From Scortum barcoo (lineage: Eukaryota; Chordata; Actinopteri; Centrarchiformes; Terapontidae), in contig CM041531.1 in NCBI GenBank assembly GCA_023238725.1, positions 3,262,602 through 3,326,601 on the forward strand: a stretch of 64,000 nt of DNA. The letters are read 5' to 3'. Positions 21,299 to 32,264 of this stretch are shown here, one piece after another. The notes beneath the pieces were generated by a model that ran no database searches, was not told the DNA's origin, and saw nothing but the letters and a program-made list of their open reading frames with translations. How positions within the stretch are numbered: the stretch's first letter is position 1; every line of letters starts with the position of its first letter. A program made the translations under genes and the position numbers.

Positions 21299-22988
21299 AT
21301 TTTTGTAAAAGAGCAGAAAATATTGTGTTTATGCAGCTTTTTAGACCATTCACAAATATTAATACACGACCACAGGATGCAAAACATTTGTCAAAAGAAA
21401 GGTGAAATTACATTTTAGAAATCTTTTTACACATGAATGAGATGAACGAGGCTCATTGTCCAATCAGCTGATGCCTGCAAACAAACACAAGCTCTTCAGT
21501 GCTCTGCAGATCAATGTAATGATCAATCAACTTAAAGTGCAAAATCAAATATTCATCAATCAGGAAAAAAATAAATACAAAATAATGTTTGCATCTCCTA
21601 AATTGCATCTAAAGTTAAAAGTCATTTGCCTTAATAATTGTACAGTAACATGTTTGTGGTTTGAATGTCTGAAAAATAAGTTGATTTTCCATCTGAGTTT
21701 CCAAAATTGATTAATGGGATTTTGTTGTAATGACTGTAAAGATAAATGTCATTTTTAACTTCGTTTTTTTCCTCTAACATTACTATTTGATGCACTTCTC
21801 TAAAATAAATATTATTATCATCAGCAGTTTGAATGAAAAGCCTCAGACACAAACATTTCGATGATGGGACACTAAAAGTGACCCACTACAGATATGTTGC
21901 TCATATGCGTCACATTAATGTATAATGGAAGTGAAAATCTGATATTAGTCAGCCCAGGATTTAGCTTCATTTGTGAAAATCAATCTGAATTATTTAAATC
22001 AGAACGAACTGAACAATTGAAACACACAGATCAGAATAAATCAGAGAAAATACATCCGGCGTGTAAATACCTGTGACGCCACAATCTGCTGTTTACAGCT
22101 CTGTTTATGTATGCATCAAATAAATAAGATATAGTGTGTTAATCTGTGAGCTTTAGAGGTGTCTTGTAGGTGTCTTTATTAACTCTTGGACAGAGCCATG
22201 CTAACTGTTCCCCTCATTTCCAGTCTTTACGCTAAGCTAGGCTAACTCCCTGACCTGCTGTTGAAAGAGAAAAGACAATTATCTTCTGACCCTGTGTGAA
22301 GTAACATTTCAAAAACTGAAATGATTGCTTCAGTCTGTGTTTAGGATCTTGTCTGAGGTTTATCTTCTGTACGTGTACATGCAGGTTATTTGCAGGATAC
22401 GACTTTTAAAGTAAACTCACATCAAACTTTTTTCAAACTGGGCCCAAAGGCCTGAAGAGCAAACGAGGCCTGAGGGGAAAACATCTCTGTGGGTTAGCAG
22501 CTCAGTGCGGGTTTAATAGCCTCGTCTGACCTCTCACATGTCACCGATACATAAATGATCAGACATCTGACTTCTTACACAGAGAAAATCAGCAGTTTTT
22601 ATACATGAACAATCACCTCCTCCCTCACAAAACAAAGAGAAGTGCTCATGTTTTTACACTGGCAGGTTGTCCAGTTGTAAAATGAAGCCTCTGTGTGTTC
22701 TGTGACAGATTGTGTTGCTTCATTAAAAGGCAACAGAGAACAGGGAACGGGAACTACACCGGTCATGGTGGAAATATCAGGAAGAGGTGGCTAAAGTGGT
22801 CCAAATGTAGAGAGCAGCAGTTCAGCAGTACCGATCAAAGTGTTGTTACATGACAAACATTTCCATAGATTTCCATAAATATATATTTTTCAGATGATGG
22901 AGTGCTTATTTCTGTGTAATTGTAATATTATATAGTGTCTGGTGTCAAAGCTGCCACATCAGGCTGTGTGTGTGATCTGTGTAAACAC

Positions 22989-22990
<2 letters not shown>
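21299..22990. other. Intergenic region upstream of NLR gene B
   Basis: No gene is seen. About 22140-22262 (cttggacagagccatgctaa, then ttacgctaagctaggctaac) matches a dispersed repeat very common in fish genomes. A long (CA)n microsatellite begins at 22992. Confidence 0.5.

Positions 22991-22991
<1 letters not shown>

Positions 22992-23038
<47 letters not shown>
22992..23038. repeat. (CA)n microsatellite upstream of gene B
   Basis: About 23 CA units lie 90 bp upstream of the ISRE-like site. Gene C has a (CA)n tract in the same place (30043-30097). Confidence 0.95.
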
Positions 23039-23040
<2 letters not shown>

Positions 23041-23126
23041 TAAACTCAGTTGATTTCCGTTAAATGGAAAGGGGAGGAGCGTCACTGACCATGTGATTCA
23101 GTTATACGAGAACAGGAAGGGAAGCT

Positions 23127-23138
23127 GAAAGTGAAAGT
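23127..23138 (+). promoter_or_regulatory. ISRE/IRF-like element upstream of NLR gene B
   Basis: GAAAGTGAAAGT matches the GAAANNGAAA core bound by interferon regulatory factors and ISGF3. It is immediately upstream of the inferred first exon, within a 100-bp block conserved between genes B and C. In gene C the spacing is broken (GGAAACCTGAAAGTG at 30178-30192). Interferon control is inferred from the motif and from the family's immune role. Confidence 0.5.
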
Positions 23139-23144
23139 TTTCAG

Positions 23145-23206
23145 TCAGTTCAGACTCCATTTTGAGTCGACAGAGCAGAAGGAGAAAACTGAAGATCGAA
23201 GCAAGG
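23145..23206 (+). other. NLR gene B, non-coding exon 1 (5' UTR)
   Basis: The stretch agttcagactccattttgag to the GTGAGT donor at 23207 is nearly the same in genes B and C, while sequence on both sides diverges more. No ATG in frame with exon 2 is present, so it is read as a 5' UTR exon. The 5' edge is a guess. Confidence 0.45.
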
Positions 23207-23272
23207 GTGAGTATTAATCCAACATGTTTATTATTTCACTGTCAGAGACAAGCTGAGCAGGTGGAGAGCTGT

Positions 23273-23294
23273 TGTGTGTGTGTGTGTGTGTGTG

Positions 23295-23340
<46 letters not shown>
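23273..23340. repeat. (GT)n microsatellite in intron 1 of gene B
   Basis: A GT run with one interruption (gatg). A shorter run is at the same place in gene C (30905-30944). Confidence 0.95.
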
Positions 23341-23343
<3 letters not shown>

Positions 23344-23451
23344 GATTGTGTGTTACTTCCTGTTCTCTCTGTCTCATCTCTGACTCTTTATCAAACTTGT
23401 TTTTCTTGAATGTTCTGAGCTCACAGTCAGTGTCTCTGTTTTACCTCTCAG

Positions 23452-23605
23452 ACTGACCTCAGATCAGAAGATGAGTGTTTGTGTGGAGGAAGAGGAGGAC
23501 AGATCAGAGTCTGCAGGATCCAGCTGTCTGTCTATGAAGAGTGATCGGTCCAAAGAGTCTTAATCCTCCAGACTTCAGTAATGAACCTGGACCATCAGAC
23601 ACAAA
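23452..23605 (+). CDS. NLR gene B, exon 2 with start codon; 1-bp frameshift
   Basis: Acceptor ctctcag at 23451 and donor GTAAGA at 23606. The first in-frame ATG is at 23471 and gives MSVCVEEEEDRSESAGSSCL, then SMKSDRSKE, the acidic/serine-rich leader typical of fish NLRC3-like proteins. A single extra base near 23560 (gagtcttaatcc) then puts a TAA in frame. Beyond it the other frame reads on to the donor, ending in phase 2, which fits the RING exon. The homologous exon of gene C is broken by a different single base. Confidence 0.7.
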
Positions 23606-24082
23606 GTAAGAGACTGTTTTTACTGTAAACTGACCTGATGGAGATAAAATGTTCTGCTAAAAGATTTATATTCATGATGCAGAACTATTAGTTCAGATAC
23701 TGTTTCAAACTAAAATGGATCTTATTTTATTTCTGTGGAAAAACACCAGAGAACCTCCATTTCAGAATTTAAACTTCAAGAAAATCTTCATATATTTTTG
23801 TCCTCATGTAGAAGTCATTGTGATTCTTTGAAATTATTCAGAATCTGAAAGAAAGTTCTTGAAGTTCATTTTCTCATATTTGTCCTCAGAACATGTTGTT
23901 GTTTGGCTCTTCTCAGATCAGCTGTTCTGATCTAACAGATGCATCTTGAATCAGTTCATATCATAATTCTGCAACATGAGGTGAAAAAGCATTTGTAGAA
24001 AAGCTTTGCTCATCTTGATTCTGTGTGTTGAAGCTTTGAGTTTGTTCTTTTCACTACTTTTGTCAAATATTGTGAAAATTCA

Positions 24083-24148
24083 AAGGTCCACTTACTAATG
24101 ATTGAGAGCTTCCAGCTGAAAGCTTTGAATCATTAGTAAGTGGACCTT
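24083..24148. repeat. 66-nt near-perfect hairpin in intron 2 of gene B
   Basis: Arms 24083-24112 and 24119-24148 pair at 27 of 30 positions around a 6-nt loop (cagctg). The outer 21 pairs, starting aaggtccacttactaatgat, are perfect. The same 66 nt occur unchanged in gene C (32265-32330). Confidence 0.85.
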
Positions 24149-24473
24149 AAAACAGTAAAGGACTTAATCAGCTCTCTTTAATGGAGACTTTTACTGTGAG
24201 TTTGTCTTAATAACAAACTACAAGCAGATCACTAAATGTTTAATAAGACTGACAGACAGGAAAAACAGTAAATTAGTGTTGATGAAAGCAGAAGAGTTGA
24301 AATAAAAGAAACAATCATTTTTATTACAGACTGAATCCTGAATTCAGACAGAAAAGTAAAAACACTTTGACTTTTCTCTGTGACCATCTGAGCTTCCAGA
24401 CAGTGTCGGACAAATCTGATATTTTCAACAACAACCAACAAATCATTTTAGTGATAAAGAAATGTCTTCACAG

Positions 24474-24710
24474 AAAGAGGAAGAGGAGTCATGTTTCTGT
24501 GGAAGGAGCAGCCGTCCTGCTGTGCTTCGTGTCAGGACGTCCTGAAGGATCCAGTCTCTACCAGCTGTGGACACTGGTTCTGCAGACAGTGCATCACCTC
24601 ATACTGGGACCAGTCTGCTTCATCAGGAGACTCCTCCTGTCCCCAGTGTGGAGAAAGATCCAGAACAAGAGCTGGACTGCAGACAGCCAGTCAGACCAGC
24701 AGTGTACAAA
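24474..24710 (+). CDS. NLR gene B, RING-finger exon; 1-bp insertion before the RING
   Basis: Acceptor tcttcacag at 24473, donor GTAAGA at 24711. One frame encodes a complete C3HC4 RING: CASC, then SCGHWFCRQC, then CPQC, giving all eight zinc ligands. RING domains recruit E2 enzymes, so this would make the receptor a ubiquitin ligase. The exon is 237 bp against 236 in gene C. The extra A near 24511 (gtggaaggagcag) shifts the frame coming from exon 2, although an ATG at 24491 is in frame with the RING. After the RING, SRTRAGLQTASQTSSVQ leads to the donor. Confidence 0.75.
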
Positions 24711-25677
24711 GTAAGACTGAACATCTGTCTGCTGCTGTCATCATGTCTGAAAACACCACCTGTTGTTTGAACACATTTGTTGTTTCATACAGCACGAACA
24801 TTTAAGATCATTATAAATATCTTTACATTTAAAGTTCATTTAAAGCCTTAGACACAACATGAGCCTCAGACTGTGAACAACAGCTCACATTAACTTTCCT
24901 GCCAACGTCTCCTTCTTCTCTAACTTACAAACAGACGTCTCATCCTGCAGAGCGACTTGTTGAACAAGCGAACCAAACAAACATCCACTGAGGAAAAGTG
25001 CACCGCTAACATCAGTTAGCAGGCTTCAGTAGATAATTAAAGAGCTCATCAGCTGCAGCACATTTAACAGTTTGAAAAACCTTCCTGCTGATATCAACAC
25101 TGGTTATTCCAGATGTTAAACAGGGTCTCACTTCACCACCTCTGCTAACAAAACACTGTCTGTCCTCAGTTTGTACACTGCAGTTTACAACATGTTAACT
25201 TAGTCTCTTGTTGTTTTTCTGCACGTCGTTGTGTCAAACCATGAATTCATGCATCTCCAGCTGATGTGGCTCTGATTGGTAACATGTCAATAGAAACCAA
25301 CCTGAGATGGTCTCCTTAACTCAAACCAAAGCCACGTCTGTAGCTAAGCTGACTGGATCAACACTGTCTGTGCTGATGAGCAGAGAGAAAGCTCAGTGTT
25401 TAAAGATGAAGATTTAGATGAAGAGCTGCTGAGGTTCAGCCTGTCACCTCTGCTGTCAATCAAACACCAACACATTTCTGATATTTCACCAAATAACTTT
25501 GTTATTTAATCAATCAACAATAAATGTAAAAATCACGTTGGCATTATTTTTCACTCCATGAATGAATTTGACTGTTTTCTTTTCAGGTGGAATTCATGAG
25601 CTTTATTTCTTTATATGTTCATTTATTTATCATGTTTAAATTTGCAATGAAAAAACATATTTTTTCTTCTCTTTCAG
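24711..25677 (+). other. Intron 3 of gene B
   Basis: No gene. It is closely matched by the gene C intron, except that gene C has a Tc1 element at the TA corresponding to gattta near 25410 here. Confidence 0.75.
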
Positions 25678-27554
25678 CAGATGGTCATCTGCAGCAGGTT
25701 TTAGATGAATATAAGATCAGTGTGAGGAGGAGATGTGAACATGTGACTGAAGGAACTGATGAAGCAGGAAGTGGAAACCCTCCTCAACAGGATCTACACT
25801 GAGCTCTACATCACAGAGGGACAGAGTGAAGAGGTTAATACACAACATGAGGTGAGGCAGCTTGAGACAGCTAACAAGATGAAGACCCTCCATGAAACTC
25901 CATTCAAGTGCCACGACATCTTTAAAGCCTTACCTGACCAACAGAAACACATCAGAGTGGTTCTGACGAACGGCGTCGCTGGTGTTGGAAAAACCTTCTC
26001 AGTGCAGAAGTTCACTCTGGACTGGGCAGAGGGTTTGGAAAACCAAGATGTCAGTCTGCTGATCCTGTTTTCATTCAGGGAGCTGAACTTGATCAAAGAT
26101 GAGCAGTACAGTCTTCTCATGCTGCTCCATGTTTTCCATCCAACATTACAGAAGGTCACAGCAGAGCAGCTCGCTGTCTGTAAACTTTTGTTCATCTTTG
26201 ACGGCCTGGATGAAAGAGCAGACTTTCATTGGATTTCTACAACAGTGAGGTTTTGTCTGATGTCACACAGAAGTCATCAGTCAACGTGCTGTTAACAAAC
26301 CTCATCAAGGGGAATCTGCTTCCCTCGGCTCTCGTCTGGATAACTTCCCGACCTGCAGCAGCCAATCAGATCCCTCCTGAATATGTGGACAGGTTAACAG
26401 AAGTACGAGGCTTCACTGACGCCCAGAAGGAGGAGTACTTCAGGAGGAGATTCAGTGATGAAGATCTGTCCAGCAGAATCATCTCACACATCAAGACATC
26501 CAGGACTCTCCATATCATGTGTCAAATCCCAGTCTTCTGCTGGATCACTGCTACAGTTCTGGACCACATGTTGACTACAGACCAGAGAGGAGAGCTGCCC
26601 AAGACCCTGACTGACCTGTACTCACACTTCCTGCTGGTTCAGACAAAGAGGAAGAAGCAGAAGTATGATGAGGGACATGAGACGAGTCCACAGGAGCTGA
26701 TGGAGGCTGACAGGAAAGCTTCTTCTGAAGCTGGGGAGGCTGGCGTTTGAACATCTGGAGAAAGGAAACATCATGTTCTACCAAGAAGACCTGGAGCAGT
26801 GTGGACTTGATGTCACAGAGGCCTCTGGTGTACTCAGGAGTTTGTACAGAGATCTTCAAGAAGAGAGTGTGTGATCTTCCAGAAAACAGTCTACTGCTTT
26901 GTTCATCTGAGCATTCAGGAGTTTCTGGCTGCAGTCTACATGTTCCACTGTTACACCAACAAGAACACAAAGGTACTGGAGGATTTCCTGGATGAAGACT
27001 GGAGATACTCAAGATACAGTAGTAACTCATATCTGGAGGATTTCCTGGATGAAGACTGGAGATATTCGAGATACTGTGGTAACTCATCTCTGGATGACTT
27101 TCCTGAGGAGAGCCATGCAGAAATCCCTTCAAAGTAAAAATGGTCATCCTTGACCTGTTTGTTCGCTTCCTTCATGGCCTCTCTCTGGAGACCAACCAGA
27201 GACTCTTAGGAGGCCTGCTGGGTCAGACAGACAACAGTCCAGAAATCATGCAGAAAGCCATCAACAACCTGAAGGAGATGAACAGTGATAAGATCTCTCC
27301 TGAGAGAAGCATCAACATCTTCCACTGTCTGATGGAGATGAAACGACCACTCAGTACATCAGGAGATCCAAGAGTTCCTGAAGTCAGAGAACAGATCAGA
27401 GAAGAAACTCTCTGAGATCCACTGCTCAGCTCTGGCCTACATGCTGCAGATGTCAGAGGAGGTTCTGGATGAGTTGGACCTGAAGAAGTACAACACATCA
27501 GAGGAGGGACGACGGAGACTGATTCCAGCTTGTGAGGAACTGCAGAAAGGCTGT
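25678..27554 (+). pseudogene. NLR gene B, FISNA-NACHT exon, many frameshifts
   Basis: This large exon runs from acceptor ctctttcag (25677) to donor GTAAGT (27555). It opens DGHLQQVLDEYKISVRRRCE and contains the fish-specific FISNA segment (LLNRIYTELYITEG). The NACHT ATPase follows with Walker A GVAGVGKT (near 25978-26001) and Walker B LLFIFDGLDE (near 26187-26216), then ITSRPAAANQIPP, RGFTDAQKEEYFRRRFSDED, and the winged-helix and helical part to near the end. NACHT domains drive nucleotide-dependent oligomerisation in the cytosol. The reading is spread over at least eight frame changes (for example near 25775, 26216, 26717, 26823, 27098, 27153 and 27342). As assembled it cannot encode a whole protein. 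Confidence 0.8.
26976..27089 (+). repeat. 57-bp tandem in-frame duplication in the gene B NACHT exon
   Basis: Units 26976-27032 and 27033-27089 each encode 19 residues beginning LEDFLDEDWRYSRY. Gene C has one unit, starting LKDFLE, near 36696. The two units differ at a few bases. Confidence 0.85.
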
Positions 27555-28571
27555 GTAAGTCCAGATGTGATTAACAACATAAATCAGTGTAAATCAGTAG
27601 TTTAGTTCTTCAAATTTACATATTATAAAAATATTTAAGTTGTGTTTCACTTGATTATTATTATATTTTATTATCTGCCTGTTGTATCTTCAGAGGATCA
27701 TGTGTACTTATAACAATTAGAGCTAAGGTAGGCTTTTGATTTTAGAAGCATGTTATGTTATTTTTCAAATAACTTTTACATCTTAACAGTAATAAAAAAA
27801 GTGAAGTGAAGTGAAGTGTCTGAAAAGTGATGCTTTGAGAACTAATAACAACCACGATGGTTGTTTATGTTCATTATAATTAATGTTAGCTGTTTTTAAA
27901 GATGAATGAGACATGAGCCAGGTGGATATAATTAGTGATGGTAACGATGTGCTGTGCTCCTCTCTCCAACGCTCTCTCGTGGACTCGTCCTCCAGCAGTA
28001 GTCAGGCAGTGTATGTTCATGTGTTTTGGGGGAGTTTCTTTGGAGGGAGACCTGAAGGGAGGGGCTGGTTTCAAAATCTAGTTTACTGTTGCTGGTTTCT
28101 CCAGTGTTGCCTTGCCCAACTTTAATGAACACAGTTATTCTATTTATTTCTAATATTTGTCACATTTTACAGATTTTTCTTCTATTTGTCCTTCCTTTGG
28201 GTGATGGAGGCAACATGCAACCCTGATAAAACAAATGAAAGACTTTAAAGGTTGTGATTTTCTAGTTTTATCACAACAGTTTAAATTACAACATATAGCA
28301 GTATCTTACAATTATCAGTTATTACCTGAGGAGGTTCTGCGAGGTGTCTTTACTGTCAGCATATGACATCCTCTGTCTTTAGACCCTTGATTTAGATGAA
28401 TACAAACTGAGGAGGGCTCCCTCTCCTAGGACAAACAGCCATGAAATAAATGTCAAGTGTACAGAAATGAACAAAAATATGACCATATATACAATTTCCA
28501 GAAGTAAATTGAGTATGTTCAGGTAGAAGTAGTAGTAGTACTCACAGTAGTCTTTAAATCGAGTATATAAC
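27555..28571 (+). other. Intron after the NACHT exon of gene B
   Basis: No gene. It corresponds to 37215-38569 in gene C, which carries two extra insertions (37362-37922 and about 38005-38250). A gaagt triplication occurs near 27800. Confidence 0.6.
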
Positions 28572-28942
28572 TTTTGGAGGTAGGTGCAGTGGCGAGCACC
28601 GTCAGTTCACAGCAAGAGGCTTCTTAGTTCGAACCCACCGGCTGGCTGGGGCCCTTCTGTGAGGAGTCTGCATGTTCTCTCTGTGCCTGTGTGGGTTTCT
28701 TCAGGTAATCTGGCTTCCTCCCACAATCCAAAGACATGCAGGTTTGGTTAATTAGTGACTCTAAAATTGCTCGTTGGTCTGAATGTGAGTGGATGTCTGT
28801 CTCTATATGTCAGCCTTGTGATTGACTGGTGACAAGGTCTGGGTGTACCCTGCTTCTCACCCAATGCCAGCTAGGACAGGCTCCAGCACCCATGCGAGCC
28901 AGTGTGAGGATAAGTGGTATAGATGATGGATGGATGGATATA
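28572..28942 (+). repeat. SINE-like teleost repeat with tRNA-like B box and (GGAT)n tail
   Basis: Starts ggtgcagtggcgagcaccgt, has a B-box-like gttcgaaccc near 28628, contains cacaatccaaagacatgcag and ends in a short ggat repeat. The same insertion is in gene C (38570-38932), so it predates the gene duplication. A related copy lies in the opposite direction at 43978-44337. Confidence 0.65.
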
Positions 28943-29478
28943 ACTTTGGCTGTGGCAGTTATGGGATGATGTTGAATGCTATCACAATAAGTTAATATCA
29001 GCAAACTTTAGATAGATGTGCTAATAAATAACATTATCCAGTGTAAAGTCCTGCTCAGACAAAGACAGTTGCTGCAAAACCCCTGAATGTGCTGAACCAA
29101 GCTCATTAATTCAGTTTTTATTTTAAAGAGGGAAGTTGTGTTACATACTCACAGAGAGAAACCTGCAGGTGTTTCTGTCTCTTGTTGATGTAAAGAAGAG
29201 CAGCAGCAGGAAATGCAGTTTCCACCATAGAATCAAAATTCAAGAAAATATAAAATAACCAAAAAATAAATAAAAATATCAAATGTAGCAATTATACAAA
29301 TTAAGAATCATATGTGCAAATTGATATTTATTTATTTATTTATTTTTAATTTGTCAGAAGGTTCAATAAACACTCCAGTTTCAAAAAAATTGATTAAGTT
29401 ATTAAAAATCCTGGCAATTATTTCATGCTTCAGGCTTTACAAGTTAAAAGTTTGCAAGTATGAGAGAGTGATGAAACT
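28943..29478. other. Intron sequence leading to the gap
   Basis: No gene. It matches 38933-40047 of gene C, with about 490 bp less. The match stops at the gap, about 155 bp short of where gene C begins its first LRR exon. Confidence 0.6.
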
Positions 29479-29978
29479 NNNNNNNNNNNNNNNNNNNNNN
29501 NNNNNNNNNNNNNNNNNNNNNNNNNNNNNNNNNNNNNNNNNNNNNNNNNNNNNNNNNNNNNNNNNNNNNNNNNNNNNNNNNNNNNNNNNNNNNNNNNNNN
29601 NNNNNNNNNNNNNNNNNNNNNNNNNNNNNNNNNNNNNNNNNNNNNNNNNNNNNNNNNNNNNNNNNNNNNNNNNNNNNNNNNNNNNNNNNNNNNNNNNNNN
29701 NNNNNNNNNNNNNNNNNNNNNNNNNNNNNNNNNNNNNNNNNNNNNNNNNNNNNNNNNNNNNNNNNNNNNNNNNNNNNNNNNNNNNNNNNNNNNNNNNNNN
29801 NNNNNNNNNNNNNNNNNNNNNNNNNNNNNNNNNNNNNNNNNNNNNNNNNNNNNNNNNNNNNNNNNNNNNNNNNNNNNNNNNNNNNNNNNNNNNNNNNNNN
29901 NNNNNNNNNNNNNNNNNNNNNNNNNNNNNNNNNNNNNNNNNNNNNNNNNNNNNNNNNNNNNNNNNNNNNNNNNNNNNN
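29479..29978. other. Assembly gap of 500 N
   Basis: Exactly 500 unknown bases, which suggests a fixed-size placeholder. By comparison with gene C, the missing sequence should include all LRR exons and the 3' end of gene B, several kilobases, plus the upstream flank of gene C. Confidence 0.95.
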
Positions 29979-30040
29979 TTCAAACTGTTCAGGCCAAGAG
30001 ACGCTCATCAACACATCATGATAAACAGCTGATCTGTGTG

Positions 30041-30042
<2 letters not shown>

Positions 30043-30097
<55 letters not shown>
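30043..30097. repeat. (CA)n microsatellite upstream of gene C
   Basis: About 27 CA units, in the same position as the tract at 22992-23038 before gene B. Confidence 0.95.
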
Positions 30098-30099
<2 letters not shown>

Positions 30100-30177
30100 A
30101 GATGAACTCTGATTTCTTGTAACTGGAAAGGGGAGGAACCAAACTAACCAGGTAATCCAGTTAAGTGAGAAAAGGGA

Positions 30178-30259
30178 GGAAACCTGAAAGTGTTCAGTCA
30201 GTTCAGACTCCATTTTGAGTCGACAGAGCAGAAGGAGAAAACTGAAGAATCGAAGCAGG
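30178..30259 (+). other. NLR gene C promoter-proximal block and non-coding exon 1
   Basis: Homologous to 23119-23206 of gene B. The exon-1 donor GTGAGT begins at 30260. The ISRE-like pair is altered to GGAAACCTGAAAGTG, with 3-nt instead of 2-nt spacing between GAAA half-sites. Confidence 0.45.
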
Positions 30260-30449
30260 GTGAGTATTAATCCAACATGTTTATTATTTCACTGTCAGAG
30301 TCTCTGAGTCAGTTTTCTTCCTGAGGAAAGAAATGTTAGACTGAACTCAACACTTTGATTCATCTGTGGACACAAAGTGCTGATTGGCTGAATAATTCAC
30401 ATGAAACCTGCAATAACTCAAGAAAACAAGCTGAGCAGGTGGAGAGCTG

Positions 30450-30900
30450 CTTTATTATAATGTACAATACACATCTGCACACTGCAACACCTGCACAGAA
30501 TGCAGTTGCTTTTGTTTTTGCACTACCTGAACATTGCACAACCACAAATTAAGACACTTTAAAATCTTCTTTTGTATACTACTACCTCAAGAGATATTGG
30601 CTGTTGTATGTTTGTCATATGTTGTATATGACTTTGTACATTGTCATACCTCTATTTTCATTGCAGTTAATCCTATTTATTCTGTTTATTTATATTTATC
30701 CACTCATTTTGCACTAGCTCATTCTTGCTTTTCTATCTTCTTTATTTTATTTTGTAATATTCTACTTTTTTTATACTTATTCTTTTTTACTTTTTATACT
30801 TATTCTATTTGGGCTTGCACCGGGACCAGGGTAGCTAATCTCGTTCCATCCCATGTTTAACTTGTGTTGGAATGACAATAAACAATCCTTGAATCCTTGT
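30450..30900 (+). mobile_element. 3' end of a non-LTR retrotransposon inserted in intron 1 of gene C
   Basis: Absent from gene B, which passes directly from gtggagagct to the GT microsatellite. The insert is AT-rich and ends gacaataaacaatccttgaatccttg, the polyadenylation-like tail of a fish LINE 3' UTR. No coding part remains. The exact family is not certain. Confidence 0.55.
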
Positions 30901-30945
<45 letters not shown>

Positions 30946-31057
30946 TAAAGATTGTGTGTTACTTCCTGTTCTCTCTGTCTCATCTCTGACTCTTAATCAA
31001 ACTTGTTTTTCTTGAATGTTCTGAGCTCACAGTCAGTGTCTCTGTTTTACCTCTCAG

Positions 31058-31211
31058 ACTGACCTCAGATCAGAAGATGAGTGTTTGTGTGGAGGAAGAG
31101 GAGGACAGATCAGAGTCTGCAGGATCCAGCTGTCTGTCTATGAAGAGTGATCGGTCCAAAGAGCTTCCTCCTGCAGAGTTCAAGTAATGAACCTGGACCA
31201 TCAGACACAAA
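31058..31211 (+). CDS. NLR gene C, exon 2 with start codon; 1-bp frameshift
   Basis: Acceptor ctctcag at 31057, donor GTAAGA at 31212. ATG 31077 begins MSVCVEEEEDRSESAGSSCL, SMKSDRSKELPPAEFK, then TAA. An extra A near 31183 (ttcaagtaatg) explains the stop; the alternate frame continues to the donor in phase 2. Same length as the gene B exon, but the breaking base lies at a different place, so the two lesions are independent. Confidence 0.7.
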
Positions 31212-31599
31212 GTAAGAGACTGTTTTTACTGTAAACTGACCTGATGGAGATAAAATGTTCTTGCTAAAAGATTTATATTCATGATGCAGAACTATTAGTT
31301 CAGATACTGTTTCAAACTAAAATGGATCTTATTTTATTTCTGTGGAAAAACACCAAGAGAACCTCCATTTCAGAATTTAAACTTCAAGAAAATCTTCATA
31401 TATTTTTGTCCTCATGTAGAAGTCATTGTGATTCTTTGAAATTATTCAGAATCTGAAAGAAAGTTCTTCAAATGTGAAGTTCATTTTCTCATATTTGTCC
31501 TCAGAACATGTTGTTGTTTGGCTCTTCTCAGATCAGCTTGTTCTGATCTAACAGATGCATCTTGAATCAGTTCATATCATAATTCTGCAACAGGAGGTC

Positions 31600-32166
31600 A
31601 AATTTATTTATTTAGAGCCCAAAATCACAAACATTGTTTGCCTCGGAGGGCTTTACAATCTGTACAGTTGTGACACCCTCTGTCCTTAGACCCTCGAACC
31701 GAGTCAGGAAAAACTTCAAAAAACCCTTTATGGGAAAAAGAAGAAACCTGAGGAAGAGCCACAGATGAGGGATCCCTCTCCCTGGGATGGACAGACGTGC
31801 AATAGATGCCACATGTACAGAGAACATCATCATCAATCATATAGGGAATTATACATGCTGAGTTCATGGGTTTAGTCCACGTATGAGATATCACAGGTAA
31901 TGGAAATGAGTCCGTGAGTCCAGGTGCATCCCTAGATGTCCTCATATGGAGCTCTGGCCACTCGACCTTCTATCCACAACACAGACACAGATCATGTCCC
32001 CACCAGGCCAGTGAACCTCAGACAGATGGACCACAACCAGAATCAGTGAGGAACCTGCAAGACTGGAGAGAACAAAGGAGGACCGGGGCTCCGGCAGTAA
32101 CATGCACTTTACAGGACATAAGAGTATTCACATTAACCGCTTGTAACACTTTAACCAATTTAACCA
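31600..32166 (-). mobile_element. L2-type LINE 3' UTR, 5'-truncated, in intron 2 of gene C
   Basis: The reverse complement matches the 3' end of the L2 copy at 9690-10265. In gene B the same intron is uninterrupted at about 23980, so this insertion is specific to gene C. Only 3' UTR is present. Confidence 0.8.
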
Positions 32167-32264
32167 AAAAGCATTTGTAGAAAAGCTTTGCTCATCTTGA
32201 TTCTGTGTGTTGAAGCTTTGAGTTTGTTCTTTTCACTACTTTTGTCAAATATTGTGAAAATTCA

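Noticed and set aside
23162..23383. Open frame starting in exon 1 of gene B and running through GT repeats
   Set aside because: It crosses the exon-1 donor and a microsatellite; gene C does not keep it.
24330..24473. Possible upstream extension of the RING exon from an acceptor at 24329
   Set aside because: That start puts the RING out of frame in both genes; the acceptor at 24473 (32657 in gene C) gives the right phase in gene C.
28620..28640. tRNA-like B box (gttcgaaccc)
   Set aside because: There is no foldable tRNA; it lies in a SINE-like repeat present in both NLR genes.
29312..30112. 266-codon open frame through the gap
   Set aside because: Most of it is unknown bases; the ends are AT-rich intron and CA repeat.
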